From the NCBI RefSeq assembly GCF_014196255.1, contig NZ_JACIDH010000001.1, forward strand, positions 124,001-188,000: a DNA stretch of 64,000 nucleotides. The letters are read 5' to 3'. Under the pieces are notes generated by a model. That model worked only from the letters and a program-made list of their open reading frames with translations, was not told where the DNA came from and did not search any database. This stretch comes from Sphingomonas pseudosanguinis (GTDB lineage Bacteria > Pseudomonadota > Alphaproteobacteria > Sphingomonadales > Sphingomonadaceae). Numbering within the stretch: position 1 is the stretch's first letter; each line of letters opens with the position of its first letter. Below, in pieces: positions 42,116-51,269 of the stretch. Both the position numbers and the translations under genes were made by a program.

Positions 42116-42808
42116 ATGCCCTATGACCTGTGGTACTGGCCCGGCCTGCCGGGACGCGGCGAGTTCATCCGGCTGACGCTGGAGGCCGCAGGTCTGGCTT
42201 ACCGCGACCGAGGCGTGGAGGAGGGGGCCGAGGCGCTGCTTGCCGATATGCGCAAAGGTAGCCGCCTGCCCTTCGCACCGCCTTATTTGCGCGCCGAGGG
42301 ACAGGCAATCGCGCAGGTCGCCAACATCCTCCACTGGCTGACCGAACGGCACGACCTGGCGCCGGAAGCCGACCGCATCTGGTTGAATCAGTTGCAGCTG
42401 ACGATCAGCGACATGGCGGCGGAGGTGCACAACGTCCATCACCCGGTCGCGATGATGGCCTATTATCACGAACAGAAGCCCGAAGCCGCGCGCGCCGCCG
42501 CGCAGTTTCGCGAGGAACGCATCCCCAAATTCCTCGGCTATTTCGAGGATGCGGTGGAGGGCCGCGACTGGATGGCGGGCGGGCGCTGGTCGCCGGTCGA
42601 CACCTCGTTGTTTCAGTTGGTCGCTGGCTTGCGCTACATGTTCCCGAGGCGGATGGCGGCGGTCGAAGGCGATTATCCCGCGCTGATCGCGCTGCACGAC
42701 CGGGTGACGACGCTGCCCGGTATCGCCGCCTATCTGGACAGCGACCGGCGACAGGCGTTCAATGAGGACGGAATCTTCCGCCATTATCCGGAGCTTGATG
42801 CCGAATGA
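42116..42808 (+). CDS. Glutathione S-transferase family protein
   Basis: A 230-residue protein with a GST N-terminal thioredoxin-like domain (WYWPGLPGRGEFIRLTLEAAGLAY) and an all-helical C-terminal domain. The sequence is closest to the sigma/alpha-like soluble GSTs. The N-terminal tyrosines (Y3, Y7) could serve glutathione activation. It starts four bases after bolA and overlaps the NUDIX gene by four. Confidence 0.85.
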   Translation: MPYDLWYWPGLPGRGEFIRLTLEAAGLAYRDRGVEEGAEALLADMRKGSRLPFAPPYLRAEGQAIAQVANILHWLTERHDLAPEADRIWLNQLQLTISDMAAEVHNVHHPVAMMAYYHEQKPEAARAAAQFREERIPKFLGYFEDAVEGRDWMAGGRWSPVDTSLFQLVAGLRYMFPRRMAAVEGDYPALIALHDRVTTLPGIAAYLDSDRRQAFNEDGIFRHYPELDAE

Positions 42809-43251
42809 CCCGCTTGCCCCGTCCCGCCGCGCGCATCCTGTTGGTGGATGGGACGGGCCGGACCCTGATTTTCCGCTTCACCCCCGATGATCGCCCGCCC
42901 TTCTGGTGCACGCCCGGCGGCGCGGTCGATCCGGGGGAAAGCTATGAGGACGCCGCGCGGCGCGAGTTGCTGGAGGAAACCGGGCTCGACCGCGATTGCG
43001 GGCCGCAGGTCGCGCGGCGGCAGGTCGAATTCCGCACCATCGAGGGCGTCGAGGTCGAGGCCGACGAACGCTATTTCCGCGTCGACATCGACACGCATGA
43101 GGTGACGGGCGCCGGCCATACCGTCCTCGAACAGCGGGTGATGCAAAGCTGGCGCTGGTTTACCCGGCAGGAGCTGGCGGCGCACGACGAACCCTATTTC
43201 CCGACCGATCTGGTCGAATTGCTCGACGCCACGGAGCCGACTCATGTTTGA
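42805..43251 (+). CDS. NUDIX hydrolase
   Basis: A 148-residue hydrolase of nucleoside-diphosphate-linked compounds. A complete Nudix box spans G39-L61, with the REXXEE core at R53 to E58 (RRELLEETGLD). The substrate is not predictable. It overlaps the GST gene (ATGA) and the pirin gene by eight bases. Confidence 0.92.
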   Translation: MTRLPRPAARILLVDGTGRTLIFRFTPDDRPPFWCTPGGAVDPGESYEDAARRELLEETGLDRDCGPQVARRQVEFRTIEGVEVEADERYFRVDIDTHEVTGAGHTVLEQRVMQSWRWFTRQELAAHDEPYFPTDLVELLDATEPTHV

Positions 43252-44143
43252 CGATTTCCTGCTGCGCACCCTGCAACCCTCCAGCCACGATCTGGGCGGG
43301 TTCAAGGTGCACCGGACGCTGCCCAACAAGGAGCGAACGATGGTCGGCCCCTTCATCTTCTTCGATCAGATGGGCCCGGCGCAGCTGCTGCCCGGGGCGG
43401 GGATCGACGTGCGGCCGCATCCGCATATCAACCTGTCGACCGTCACCTATCTGTTCGACGGCGCGATCGGCCACCGCGATTCGCTGGGCAGCGATCTGGT
43501 GATCGAGCCGGGCGCGGTGAACCTGATGACGGCGGGCAGCGGCATCGTCCATTCCGAACGCTCGCCCAGCGACGTGCGGCCGCAGGGGCCGACGCTCTCG
43601 GGTATCCAGACTTGGCTGGCGATGCCCGAGGCGCTGGAAGAGATCGACCCGGCGTTCGAGCATGTTCCCGCCGAAGCGCTGCCGGTGATCGAGGGGCGGG
43701 GGGCGACTGCGCGGGTCATCATGGGCGACCTCTGGGGCCAGCGTGCGCCGACGACGACTTATGCCGGCACCATCTATGCCGACATCGCGCTGGAGCCGGG
43801 TGGGAGTATTCCCATCGATTCTTCGGCCGAGGAGCGCGCGGTCTACTGCGCGTTGGGGGAAGCGAGTCTGGAGGGGATGCCGCTCGAGCCGCAGCGGCTC
43901 TACATCCTGAAGCCGGGGATCGCGGCGACCTTGCGGTCGACAAGCGGCGGCCGGGTGATGCTGTGCGGCGGGGACGCGTTCGCGACGCCGCGGCATGTGT
44001 GGTGGAATTTCGTCTCGTCCCGCCGCGAGCGGATCGAGGAGGCCAAGCGGGCCTGGAAGGCGCGGGAGTTTCCGGCGGTGCCGGGGGACGATCTGGAGCG
44101 GATCGAGATTCCGGAGATTCCGAAGACAGTGAGTTATCCGTGA
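43244..44143 (+). CDS. Pirin family protein
   Basis: A 299-residue bicupin. The N-terminal cupin has metal ligands H59, H61 (RPHPHINLSTVTYLFDG) and H103, E105 (GIVHSERSP), as in bacterial pirins that show quercetinase activity or act as cofactors. The C-terminal cupin is degenerate. It ends the bolA-GST-NUDIX-pirin run and is the last gene before the mobile region. Confidence 0.9.
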   Translation: MFDDFLLRTLQPSSHDLGGFKVHRTLPNKERTMVGPFIFFDQMGPAQLLPGAGIDVRPHPHINLSTVTYLFDGAIGHRDSLGSDLVIEPGAVNLMTAGSGIVHSERSPSDVRPQGPTLSGIQTWLAMPEALEEIDPAFEHVPAEALPVIEGRGATARVIMGDLWGQRAPTTTYAGTIYADIALEPGGSIPIDSSAEERAVYCALGEASLEGMPLEPQRLYILKPGIAATLRSTSGGRVMLCGGDAFATPRHVWWNFVSSRRERIEEAKRAWKAREFPAVPGDDLERIEIPEIPKTVSYP

Positions 44144-44177
44144 TTGAAGCCCCTCTCCCGGCAGGGAGTTTCAGGTC

Positions 44178-44220
44178 GGTCATGCTCCCAGCATGACCTA
44201 AACGATGCGGGGCATCGTTT
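44178..44220. repeat. Two adjacent perfect hairpins after the pirin gene
   Basis: GGTCATGCT-CCC-AGCATGACC (44178-44198) is followed at once by AAACGATGC-GGG-GCATCGTTT (44200-44220), each a perfect 9-base stem with a three-base loop. They stand inside a larger GC-rich inverted structure (about 44150-44320) without a clear U-tract, so I call it a repeat element rather than a terminator. Confidence 0.7.
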
Positions 44221-44340
44221 ACCGGAAACTGGGTTGGGGAGGGGCAAGAGTCACAAGCCAGGCTCTCTGCGAGGCACCTTGCCCTCCCCCGGCCCCTCCC
44301 GCCTGCGGGAGGGGAGAGAATATTTGGTGAGGTTGGACTG

Positions 44341-44427
44341 TGGCCTTCGACATCGCTCAGGCTGAATGGGGTTTGGTATTCCGGGCCTGATCCCACAGCC
44401 GTTCAGCCTGAGCGAAGTCGAAGGCCA
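44341..44427. repeat. Inverted pair of REP-like repeats next to the mobile element
   Basis: REP-like copies at 44345-44369 and 44399-44423 face each other; the flanks (TGGCCTTCGAC and GTCGAAGGCCA) extend the stem. With the hairpins before it and the putative transposon end after it, this accounts for most of the gene-free stretch 44144-44808. Confidence 0.85.
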
Positions 44428-44808
44428 CGGTCCAACACCAGCCACACGAAAATAGTCCGCCAAACAGCGAACCGCTAAAACACCATCGATTGTGGGGGCA
44501 ACCTAGAACTGCCCCGGCCTTATGAAGGCAAACGTGTTTCTGCAACCTTACCCATGCAAGCCGAATTGCCCCAATGCCTATCAAGCCAATCTCGTACTGC
44601 TCAAGAGTGCGGTCGATCGAACAGATTGAGTGGGATGACCCTGCCATTGAAGCAACTGGCCGCGAAAATATTGCACGCGAGAGCGGCGCCTAACCGGCCC
44701 TTCGGTTTCCCAGAATTTGCCATTCTCGCATGAGAGCCAGCGTCAGCGATCGGCCGCCGCGGGCATGATGTACGCGAACGCATTATTATCCCATCAGTGC
44801 TTCGTCGC

Positions 44809-46686
44809 TCAACTTAGCGGATTGCAAGACGCAAGCCAGTCGTCGAAGCACCATCGAGGCCAGCCGGCTGGCGACTGTGGGGGCCCTAGGACATGGCTCG
44901 TCTCGTGCCACGCTGCGGCAGGTCCGATCCCGATGCGGGCGGCGGCCTCTGGCGTCGCTACATATCCGCGTGCGATGGCGAGCACCTCCTCGACTTCGAC
45001 CAGGAGCGACCTGGGGCCCTTGTCAAAGCGGAGGAGTTTCGCCGATGCGAGCGGCGGGCCGTCGATCTGACGCAGGTTCAGAACCGTCATGGCATCCATC
45101 TGCGACATGGATGGCGAGATAAACGCTCCGTCAAGGATGCCCTCGTTGGCGTTGCGCGTTGTGTGGTGGGCGATGTCAGCAGGAAGGACGCGGATGCGCC
45201 TGACGATGGGTGCCGGGCCGTCTTCCATCCACGCCGTCAGCCTTTTGCTGCGAACTGCGTCGAGCACCTGCCTCCACGGCTTCAGGCGGCCGCCCACGAT
45301 CTTCAGCGCCGTGTCCAGCTGCACCACGCCCGGGGGTGGTGCTTCGCGCCGGCAGGCTTCCACGAGGGATGACAGGTAGGCATCGGTGGAGGCGGTGAGC
45401 GTTCGCGGCTGGTCGGCCAAAGTTAGTGCGAACGGATGCGTCTCGCGGGCGACGTCCCCTGCACCAACAATCCTTTCGCAAGCATAGCGAGGTAGGCCCA
45501 GCGCCCGGATCAACCTGGCGATCGGGTCGGATCGCCTCCACGCCGAGGCGGCTTCGTCGATGGCGCTGGATTCGTAGAGCGCGCGGCGATAGCCGCGCTC
45601 CACAACCCCTTCAGCGACAAACATGCCGGCATCGGCGTGCCGCCGGAGGGCGGCATGCGAGATGCCGAGGCGCCCTGCGGCATCGCTACCGAGCAGCCTC
45701 GCCCCGTCGATGCCGATGAACGACCGCCCTACCTCGCCTCGGATTTCCGGAAGCGCGGAGAGCAGGATGGACGGTGCCCCGGCATCATCTGACGGCAGCA
45801 CGGAGGCGGCAGCCAGCATTCCTGCCCGCAGCCTGCGCCTAGCGGTACCATCCGCGGATCCGCGTCCTGCGAGTTCACGGCGGATCTCGGCTCGCAGTCC
45901 AAGCGGCCATTGCCTCAGAGCGGCGGCCCCTCGCGCCGCGGCACGGGACCGCTCAGCTGGCGTCGCATCGGTCAGGGCCTTGCGGGGAGAAGACGTCGAG
46001 TCCTGAAGAGCCAGGCCGAGCCTGAAGACGAAGTCGATCAGAATCACCGGCGGAAGTTCCGCCAGTACCGGCGCGAGGGCGGCGCGGGCGATCTCCCGTT
46101 CCTGTGGGACGGGCGAGCATAGGCCTGCGAACGTTCGATAGTCTGCCGCCAGTTCAGCGGGAAGAGGCTCTCCGATCGCGTCGAGCGGCCCGCAGCCGCG
46201 TTGGTCGCACCAGCCCAGTCCTTCGGCCGCGAGCCACCGCTGATCGCGTCCGCAACGCGCACATCGATCGACGAGCGCCTCCAGCGTTTCGGGACAGTGT
46301 CCAAGCAGCCGATTGCACCAGGTCGCGCGGTGATGCTCGGACGAGTGGAGTGAACCGGGAGCCACTCGGCGCAATCGGGAGTCCAGCCATTCTCGCCTGA
46401 TGGCGCCGTCGCCCCATCGCACTACTGCCCCGTCCCGCCCGTCTATCGGAGGCGTGGAGGCGGCGACGATCGTCGCTTCCGGACAGCCGAGCCGCGCGGC
46501 GAGCGCGGCTTCGTGCCCGACGACGAGCCCCGCGACGTACCCCGGGCGAAGCGGAAGGCCGGCCGATCGGAGCACCGGCTTGACGTCCCCGAGCACGTTC
46601 AGCCTGGCGGAAGCTGCGACGAGACCCGGCAGGCTCACGCCGACCGGGGCGTATGGAACGAGCAGAAGCGGGCGCGGCCTCACCAT
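44809..46686 (-). CDS. TnsD/TniQ-family target-selection protein
   Basis: TniQ/TnsD proteins recognise the target site and recruit the TnsC ATPase. The 625-residue product is long, more like TnsD than short TniQ. The N-terminal third carries the TniQ zinc-finger region (about 115-170: ATWCNRLLGHCPETLEALVD, RCARCGRDQRW, LGWCDQRGCG), with C124, C131, C142, C145, C160 and C165. The usual first CPxC pair is missing. The C-terminal half contains a helix-turn-helix-like stretch (AAGRLGISHAALRRHADAG). The ATG overlaps the TnsC stop by seven bases. The target is unknown. Confidence 0.8.
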   Translation of the reverse strand: MVRPRPLLLVPYAPVGVSLPGLVAASARLNVLGDVKPVLRSAGLPLRPGYVAGLVVGHEAALAARLGCPEATIVAASTPPIDGRDGAVVRWGDGAIRREWLDSRLRRVAPGSLHSSEHHRATWCNRLLGHCPETLEALVDRCARCGRDQRWLAAEGLGWCDQRGCGPLDAIGEPLPAELAADYRTFAGLCSPVPQEREIARAALAPVLAELPPVILIDFVFRLGLALQDSTSSPRKALTDATPAERSRAAARGAAALRQWPLGLRAEIRRELAGRGSADGTARRRLRAGMLAAASVLPSDDAGAPSILLSALPEIRGEVGRSFIGIDGARLLGSDAAGRLGISHAALRRHADAGMFVAEGVVERGYRRALYESSAIDEAASAWRRSDPIARLIRALGLPRYACERIVGAGDVARETHPFALTLADQPRTLTASTDAYLSSLVEACRREAPPPGVVQLDTALKIVGGRLKPWRQVLDAVRSKRLTAWMEDGPAPIVRRIRVLPADIAHHTTRNANEGILDGAFISPSMSQMDAMTVLNLRQIDGPPLASAKLLRFDKGPRSLLVEVEEVLAIARGYVATPEAAARIGIGPAAAWHETSHVLGPPQSPAGWPRWCFDDWLASCNPLS

Positions 46687-47636
46687 GCCTCGGGTTCCGG
46701 GAATGGATTGGCGACGCACCAGCCCGCCGGTATGGCGAGGTGGGCGACCGCGAACGACAGGTCGAAGTCCTCGATGGAGTCCGCTCCCCGGGCGCAGGCA
46801 TGCTCGAATGCAGCGGCGACGATGCGGCAGATGCGCCCCACGTGCCCGCTGCCGCTCCTTCCAATGCGCTGGACCCGCTTCCCCTTTGCGAGGCCAGAAA
46901 TGCCCGTTAGCCCTGTGCCCGCCATCCTTTCGTCGAGCGAAGCGAGGAATTCACGCAGGTTCTTGACCTCGCCCGCCACCTTCGGGTTCGCCGCCGGCAG
47001 GCTCAGCGGCGCACCGAGGCGACCGCGGAGCTGGGGGTTGACCTCGAAGATCTCGCCGGCCTGCTCGTTGCCGGCGAACAGTATGCCCACCACTCCCTGA
47101 TCCAGCATCGACTTGAGGGCGTCGGCGACCTCGTAATTACTCGACGTCTGTTTCCCGATAAGCTGCACCTCGTCGACCGCGAGGAGCTCGACGCCGACGC
47201 TGGGCAGCAGCTCCTCGCAGCGCTGCCGTAGGATCTCGAGGCTGTAGCGGCCGAAGGCCTCGGGATCGCCGATGCACGTCAGGATGCGCTGATACAGCAT
47301 CTTGATCGTGATCCGCTCCGTCAGGCCGACATGCAGCATGCGGTTCGGGTTGGCTGGTTCCTCCGCATTGATCCTTGCCGCGCATTCGCTGATCGCCCGG
47401 CTCTTGCCGGCTTGGCTCGGAGCGCTGAGGCTGCGACCCGGCAGAGGCATCCCGTTCAGCCCGGCGCAGCTACGGTGGAACGTGCGGATCCGGGTGATCA
47501 GCGCCTCCTGCACCATGGTGGGCTGATAGAGGTCGATCGAGAAGCGGGCCGCGGCAGCGGCCCTGTCCCCGTGCGTCTCGTAGTCGCAGACGGGGGATCC
47601 CGTCTGCGGTGCGGCACTGCCCTCGACCCCGCTCAA
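46680..47636 (-). CDS. TnsC/TniB-like AAA+ transposition ATPase
   Basis: TnsC couples target selection to the transposase by ATP-dependent filament formation on DNA. The 318-residue product has Walker A SAPSQAGKSR (GKS 77-79), Walker B VELLAVDEVQLI (D155, E156) and sensor-like VGILFAGNEQAG. It matches TniB/MuB-type ATPases. The likely start is a TTG overlapping the transposase stop (TTGA), which gives the usual TniB length; no ATG or GTG is well placed. It is translationally coupled on both sides. Confidence 0.88.
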   Translation of the reverse strand: MSGVEGSAAPQTGSPVCDYETHGDRAAAAARFSIDLYQPTMVQEALITRIRTFHRSCAGLNGMPLPGRSLSAPSQAGKSRAISECAARINAEEPANPNRMLHVGLTERITIKMLYQRILTCIGDPEAFGRYSLEILRQRCEELLPSVGVELLAVDEVQLIGKQTSSNYEVADALKSMLDQGVVGILFAGNEQAGEIFEVNPQLRGRLGAPLSLPAANPKVAGEVKNLREFLASLDERMAGTGLTGISGLAKGKRVQRIGRSGSGHVGRICRIVAAAFEHACARGADSIEDFDLSFAVAHLAIPAGWCVANPFPEPEAW

Positions 47637-49789
47637 TCGTCCGCTCCCGCATCGTCCCCGTCCTCGAAGCGCGCATCGTCGTCCCAGCCGTCCGATGGCC
47701 GAGCCGTGCGGGGTGCAGGTGCACGCTCGACCCGAGGCGTGGGCCCGCCCCTTCCGAGGGTGTCGGGATGCTGTTCGATCGGCGACACGGTGAAGAGCGG
47801 CTTGCCCGCGAGTTCCCGGAGGTGGGGCGACGCGAGCAGTGCCCCCATCTTCGCCCGGGCGCGGAACTTGGACCTGGGCAGCATCTCCTCGTGCAGACGC
47901 CGCGTCTCCTGCATCGACTTCAGTCGAGCGGTCTGACTGCCGAACGCCTCGCGACGACGCTTGGCGGCCTGCGCGTACTGAAGATGCTCCCAGTAGGACA
48001 GCCCCGCCGTGTATCCGGGCTGGGTGGAGGGCAGGACCGTCCATCGCTCGGCATGCTCGTCATAGACCTCGATCCGGTCCATGTCGCCATCGGCGCGGCG
48101 AGCGCGCATGCGGAACCCGTGCGACTTCCTCGCGCCGCCCATGCGACCGGCGTTGTTGTTGTACAGGACGTCGATGACTGCGGCGTCGCGATACCGTATG
48201 CCGTCCTTTTCGACGCCGTTCCGCGTGAGGTATGCGTCGAAGTGGCTGCACAGGTTCGCCCGGACGAACGAGGCGTCCTCGAACGGATCTGTTGCGCGCG
48301 TACCGGAGCGCACCGCGAGCATCTCGATGGGGCTCATCCTGCCAGGCAGGCCCTTCGATTCCGAGACGTTATGCTGGGCGGCCGCTTGGGCCACGTGCAC
48401 GCGCAGCTCGTGCATCGTCATCTCCGCCATGCCCTCCACCATCTCGAAGCCGAGTTCCGATGCCCGCCGGGGGTCCACCAGGGTACCGGGGAGCGAGGCG
48501 AGGATGCCCTTGAGCGTACGGAAGAACCGCTCCAGCGCCGCCTTCGCGGTGGGCATCCCGACGGGAGCAGGGATGACAACCATTCCCGCCGCGTTGTATC
48601 CCGGCAGCGTGTCGGGACCGATCAGCGCCTTCTCATTGTCCGGGAGCAGGGCGGCGGGCCGCCCGAACGCGAGACGCAGCTGCGGGTGCATCTGCACCAT
48701 TCGCGGAGGGAACTTGTTCGGCTCGAGGCAGTGCAGGACGGCCTGAGCGGAGGTCTCCGCACGGTTCGGTCCAGCGTACACGTGCCAGCCGAAAAGCGTG
48801 TGGGTCAGGCAGTCCAGCACCGCCACGATCCGCATCTTGAGGCAGGGGATCGTACGATCCTCGTCGAACACGACGATCTGCTCGAGTTCGGTCGCGTCCA
48901 TCAGGCATATTTCGAGGACGTGATCGACCAGCAGCGGCTCGCCGGCACCGCGGTACTTCCTTTCGGCGGCCTCGCGTCCATGCTTCGCTTCCCACGTCTC
49001 GATGCATTCGAGCTTCTCGATGCGGAGGCGGAGGGACTGGCGGGACGGCTTCCTGAAGCTGCGGCCGGGATTCTCTTCATTCAGCCGACAGACGAGGCCG
49101 TCCAGGTATGCATCGGCGGCGGCCTGGCTGAAGCCCGGACCAGCGCTGTAGAAGAACAGGGCCGCCTCGTTGAGCGCGGCGTCGACCTCAGGCGGAAGCT
49201 GCGAGTGGTTGCGCGGACGACCGGCCTGAGAGACGAGCGCACCGATCCGCATGCCTCCCTTTCGCAATGTACGCATCCAGCGACGCAAGGAACTGCCGGA
49301 GGGACGGGGGAAGGCGAGATCCCCCGGCTGGATGCCGTAGTTTGCGGCGAGCCACTCGGCGCAGGACGCGTCGGTACAGACGACGCGGTCCGAGCTGGCG
49401 CGCCATGCCAGCGAGTGCCTCCACGTCGCCTTCGCGTCGCGGATGGAGGCGGAGCTCGCATCCATGGACAGGAAGCGTGCCTGCCGTTCGGATACGGTCT
49501 CCTTGGATCCCGCGACCGACGACAGCCTGCCGGCGGCGTATTCTCCGCGCAGCCATTCCACGGTCGGACGCGCCGTCGTTCCGTCCGGATTGCGGACGAC
49601 TAGCAGCGCGCCCGTCTTCGAACTGCGTAGATCGAGACCTCCGTCGGCTTCGATGCGTTCCAAGCGGACGCGGGCAGTGCCGTGCCAGAATTCCCTGCCC
49701 GCGGTGAGCCCGTAGTCGAGGCCGTCAACGCGTCGATCGTGCGCGAGCGGCGTCGGCGGTGCCGCGAGAGGATCGATGGAGGAAGACAT
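47633..49789 (-). CDS. TnsB/TniA-like DDE transposase
   Basis: This protein would bind the transposon ends and carry out strand transfer. The 718-residue product has an N-terminal DNA-binding region (about 20-280, with RPTVEWLRGEYAAG and SLRRWMRTLRKGG). The RNase-H-fold core holds D298 (LMDATEL), D384 (LPDNEK) and E420 (ALERFFRTLKG), a D-D-35-E spacing that looks fully intact. A C-terminal beta-barrel and charged tail follow. AAGGAG eight bases upstream supports the start over an upstream ATG. It lies 123 bases after the TnsA-like gene. Confidence 0.93.
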   Translation of the reverse strand: MSSSIDPLAAPPTPLAHDRRVDGLDYGLTAGREFWHGTARVRLERIEADGGLDLRSSKTGALLVVRNPDGTTARPTVEWLRGEYAAGRLSSVAGSKETVSERQARFLSMDASSASIRDAKATWRHSLAWRASSDRVVCTDASCAEWLAANYGIQPGDLAFPRPSGSSLRRWMRTLRKGGMRIGALVSQAGRPRNHSQLPPEVDAALNEAALFFYSAGPGFSQAAADAYLDGLVCRLNEENPGRSFRKPSRQSLRLRIEKLECIETWEAKHGREAAERKYRGAGEPLLVDHVLEICLMDATELEQIVVFDEDRTIPCLKMRIVAVLDCLTHTLFGWHVYAGPNRAETSAQAVLHCLEPNKFPPRMVQMHPQLRLAFGRPAALLPDNEKALIGPDTLPGYNAAGMVVIPAPVGMPTAKAALERFFRTLKGILASLPGTLVDPRRASELGFEMVEGMAEMTMHELRVHVAQAAAQHNVSESKGLPGRMSPIEMLAVRSGTRATDPFEDASFVRANLCSHFDAYLTRNGVEKDGIRYRDAAVIDVLYNNNAGRMGGARKSHGFRMRARRADGDMDRIEVYDEHAERWTVLPSTQPGYTAGLSYWEHLQYAQAAKRRREAFGSQTARLKSMQETRRLHEEMLPRSKFRARAKMGALLASPHLRELAGKPLFTVSPIEQHPDTLGRGGPTPRVERAPAPRTARPSDGWDDDARFEDGDDAGADD

Positions 49790-49912
49790 TTGCGCAGCTC
49801 CTTGGTGGTGGGTGCGATCGTTCGGTGCGGCGAAGCGGGACGATATGGCGATGATTGGCATCTCCCGGTCGGAGTCCGCGCGCTGCGTCGTCCTCGATCG
49901 GTGCTGCCTGTC

Positions 49913-50740
49913 TCAGATCGTCAGCGACTCCAGCCGACGGTCCTCTTGAATCGGACGGGCTGCGGAAATTTCGAGATCCGGCGTGACTCCTGCAGAGAGA
50001 TCGTAGGAGGCCACGCGCCGAACCAGCAGTGAATTGACGACCCTGACACGATCGGCGTCGGCCACTTCCAGCCGTTCGCCGAGGCGCGCGAGAGGGACGG
50101 AGCCGCCGGCGAGCACGTCCCGCGCCTGCTGTTCGATGTGTACGTCGAGGCGTCCGAGTCCATCGGCGAACGCGCGGCAGACGTTGAAGCGGCGGCGGCG
50201 ATCGGCGCAGAGTGCGTCGCCCGTGATACGCGCCAGCCTGATGCCGGCGGTGGCCAGTCCCTTCTCTACCGCCGTCAGGAGCGCGGCCGTAGCGGGTTCG
50301 GTAAAGTAGGTGTCGCTCGCCTTCACTTCGCCGCATACGACGTGCCCATTGGCATCGCACCAGACGGCGTCGGGGCCATACGTGGTGACGCTCCCGTCTT
50401 CGTGCGTGAACCAGGCCCGGTGACCGTGGAGGCGGTAGGGACCCCCATCCGGCGTGGTCTCGAGGTGCTTCGCGAGGAGCAGCTCCCAAGGCCCCTCGCC
50501 CTGTTGCACGTGACCCGTCCGGACGCTGTGGAAAGCGAAGGTGAGGCGCTTGCGTCCGAAGTTGACGGTCCTCTCCGGCTCGACCGTCCGGAACGCGAAG
50601 CGGGCCGTGGCGGGATCCGTCAGGGGGGACGGATCGGTGGCACGCCAGTACACGTCGTGCGAGCGTCCTCCGCCGCAGCGGCAGGCAGCGGGGAGGGCGT
50701 TGAACTGGTCGATGTTGGCGGTCGGTACAGTCGTGGTCAT
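49913..50740 (-). CDS. TnsA-like endonuclease
   Basis: In Tn7, TnsA cuts the 5' ends of the transposon so that it moves by cut-and-paste. The 275-residue product has the TnsA/PD-(D/E)XK pattern: E85 in GPWELLLAKHLE, D124 in YGPDAVW, and E138/K140 in CGEVKAS, in the order and spacing of the TnsA catalytic E, D and K. A cysteine pair (CRCGGG) precedes it. GAGGA lies upstream of the ATG. Position directly before TnsB supports the call. Overall identity to known TnsA seems low. Confidence 0.75.
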   Translation of the reverse strand: MTTTVPTANIDQFNALPAACRCGGGRSHDVYWRATDPSPLTDPATARFAFRTVEPERTVNFGRKRLTFAFHSVRTGHVQQGEGPWELLLAKHLETTPDGGPYRLHGHRAWFTHEDGSVTTYGPDAVWCDANGHVVCGEVKASDTYFTEPATAALLTAVEKGLATAGIRLARITGDALCADRRRRFNVCRAFADGLGRLDVHIEQQARDVLAGGSVPLARLGERLEVADADRVRVVNSLLVRRVASYDLSAGVTPDLEISAARPIQEDRRLESLTI

Positions 50741-50769
50741 GGTCGCGTCCTCGTGTAGGGTGGCAGGTT

Positions 50770-51153
50770 TCAGGCGAATTCGTGCTGCTTGGCCTCGATC
50801 TGCTCCGGGGCGGAATCCGCCCGATCCTCGATCGGCGAACCGGCGAGAGCGGCAGTTGCCGCTGGTGCAGCCGACGAGCGATCGGCATGGGCGCACGAGC
50901 GGATGCTCCGACGCGCGGCTTCGAGGAGGAGCCCGTTGACTTCGACTGCTTCGCCAACGCGGATCAGCGTCGCGACGACCGGCCAGGTCATGTGGCGCAC
51001 GGCCCTGGGCGGAGAGTCGTTGAGCGGAAGGTAGTGCAGTGCGGCCGTGCACTCAGCCTTTGAGGCGGAGAGGGACGGTACGACCGCGAAGAAGTCGCCA
51101 TGGATCGCCAGGACGAAGGGGGCGGCGTGGTTCGCTTCGGCAGCGTCGGTCAT
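50770..51153 (-). CDS. Hypothetical protein of the transposition operon
   Basis: A 127-residue soluble protein with a compact first half (VLAIHGDFFAVVPSLSASKA, HMTWPVVATLIRVGEAVEVN) and an alanine-rich hydrophilic tail. No recognised domain. GAGGA lies before the ATG. It ends 29 bases before the TnsA-like gene on the same strand, so it is probably co-transcribed with the tns genes. Confidence 0.6.
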   Translation of the reverse strand: MTDAAEANHAAPFVLAIHGDFFAVVPSLSASKAECTAALHYLPLNDSPPRAVRHMTWPVVATLIRVGEAVEVNGLLLEAARRSIRSCAHADRSSAAPAATAALAGSPIEDRADSAPEQIEAKQHEFA

Positions 51154-51269
51154 ATGGTGTTTCCTCGGGTCGGAGCCTGTCTGAAGGGAGTGGTCGTCGG
51201 ACTGCGGCACTTGTCGTCTGGGCGGCCTGTCGCCTTCCAGCAGGGGGCATCGGGAGACGGGCGGTGACG

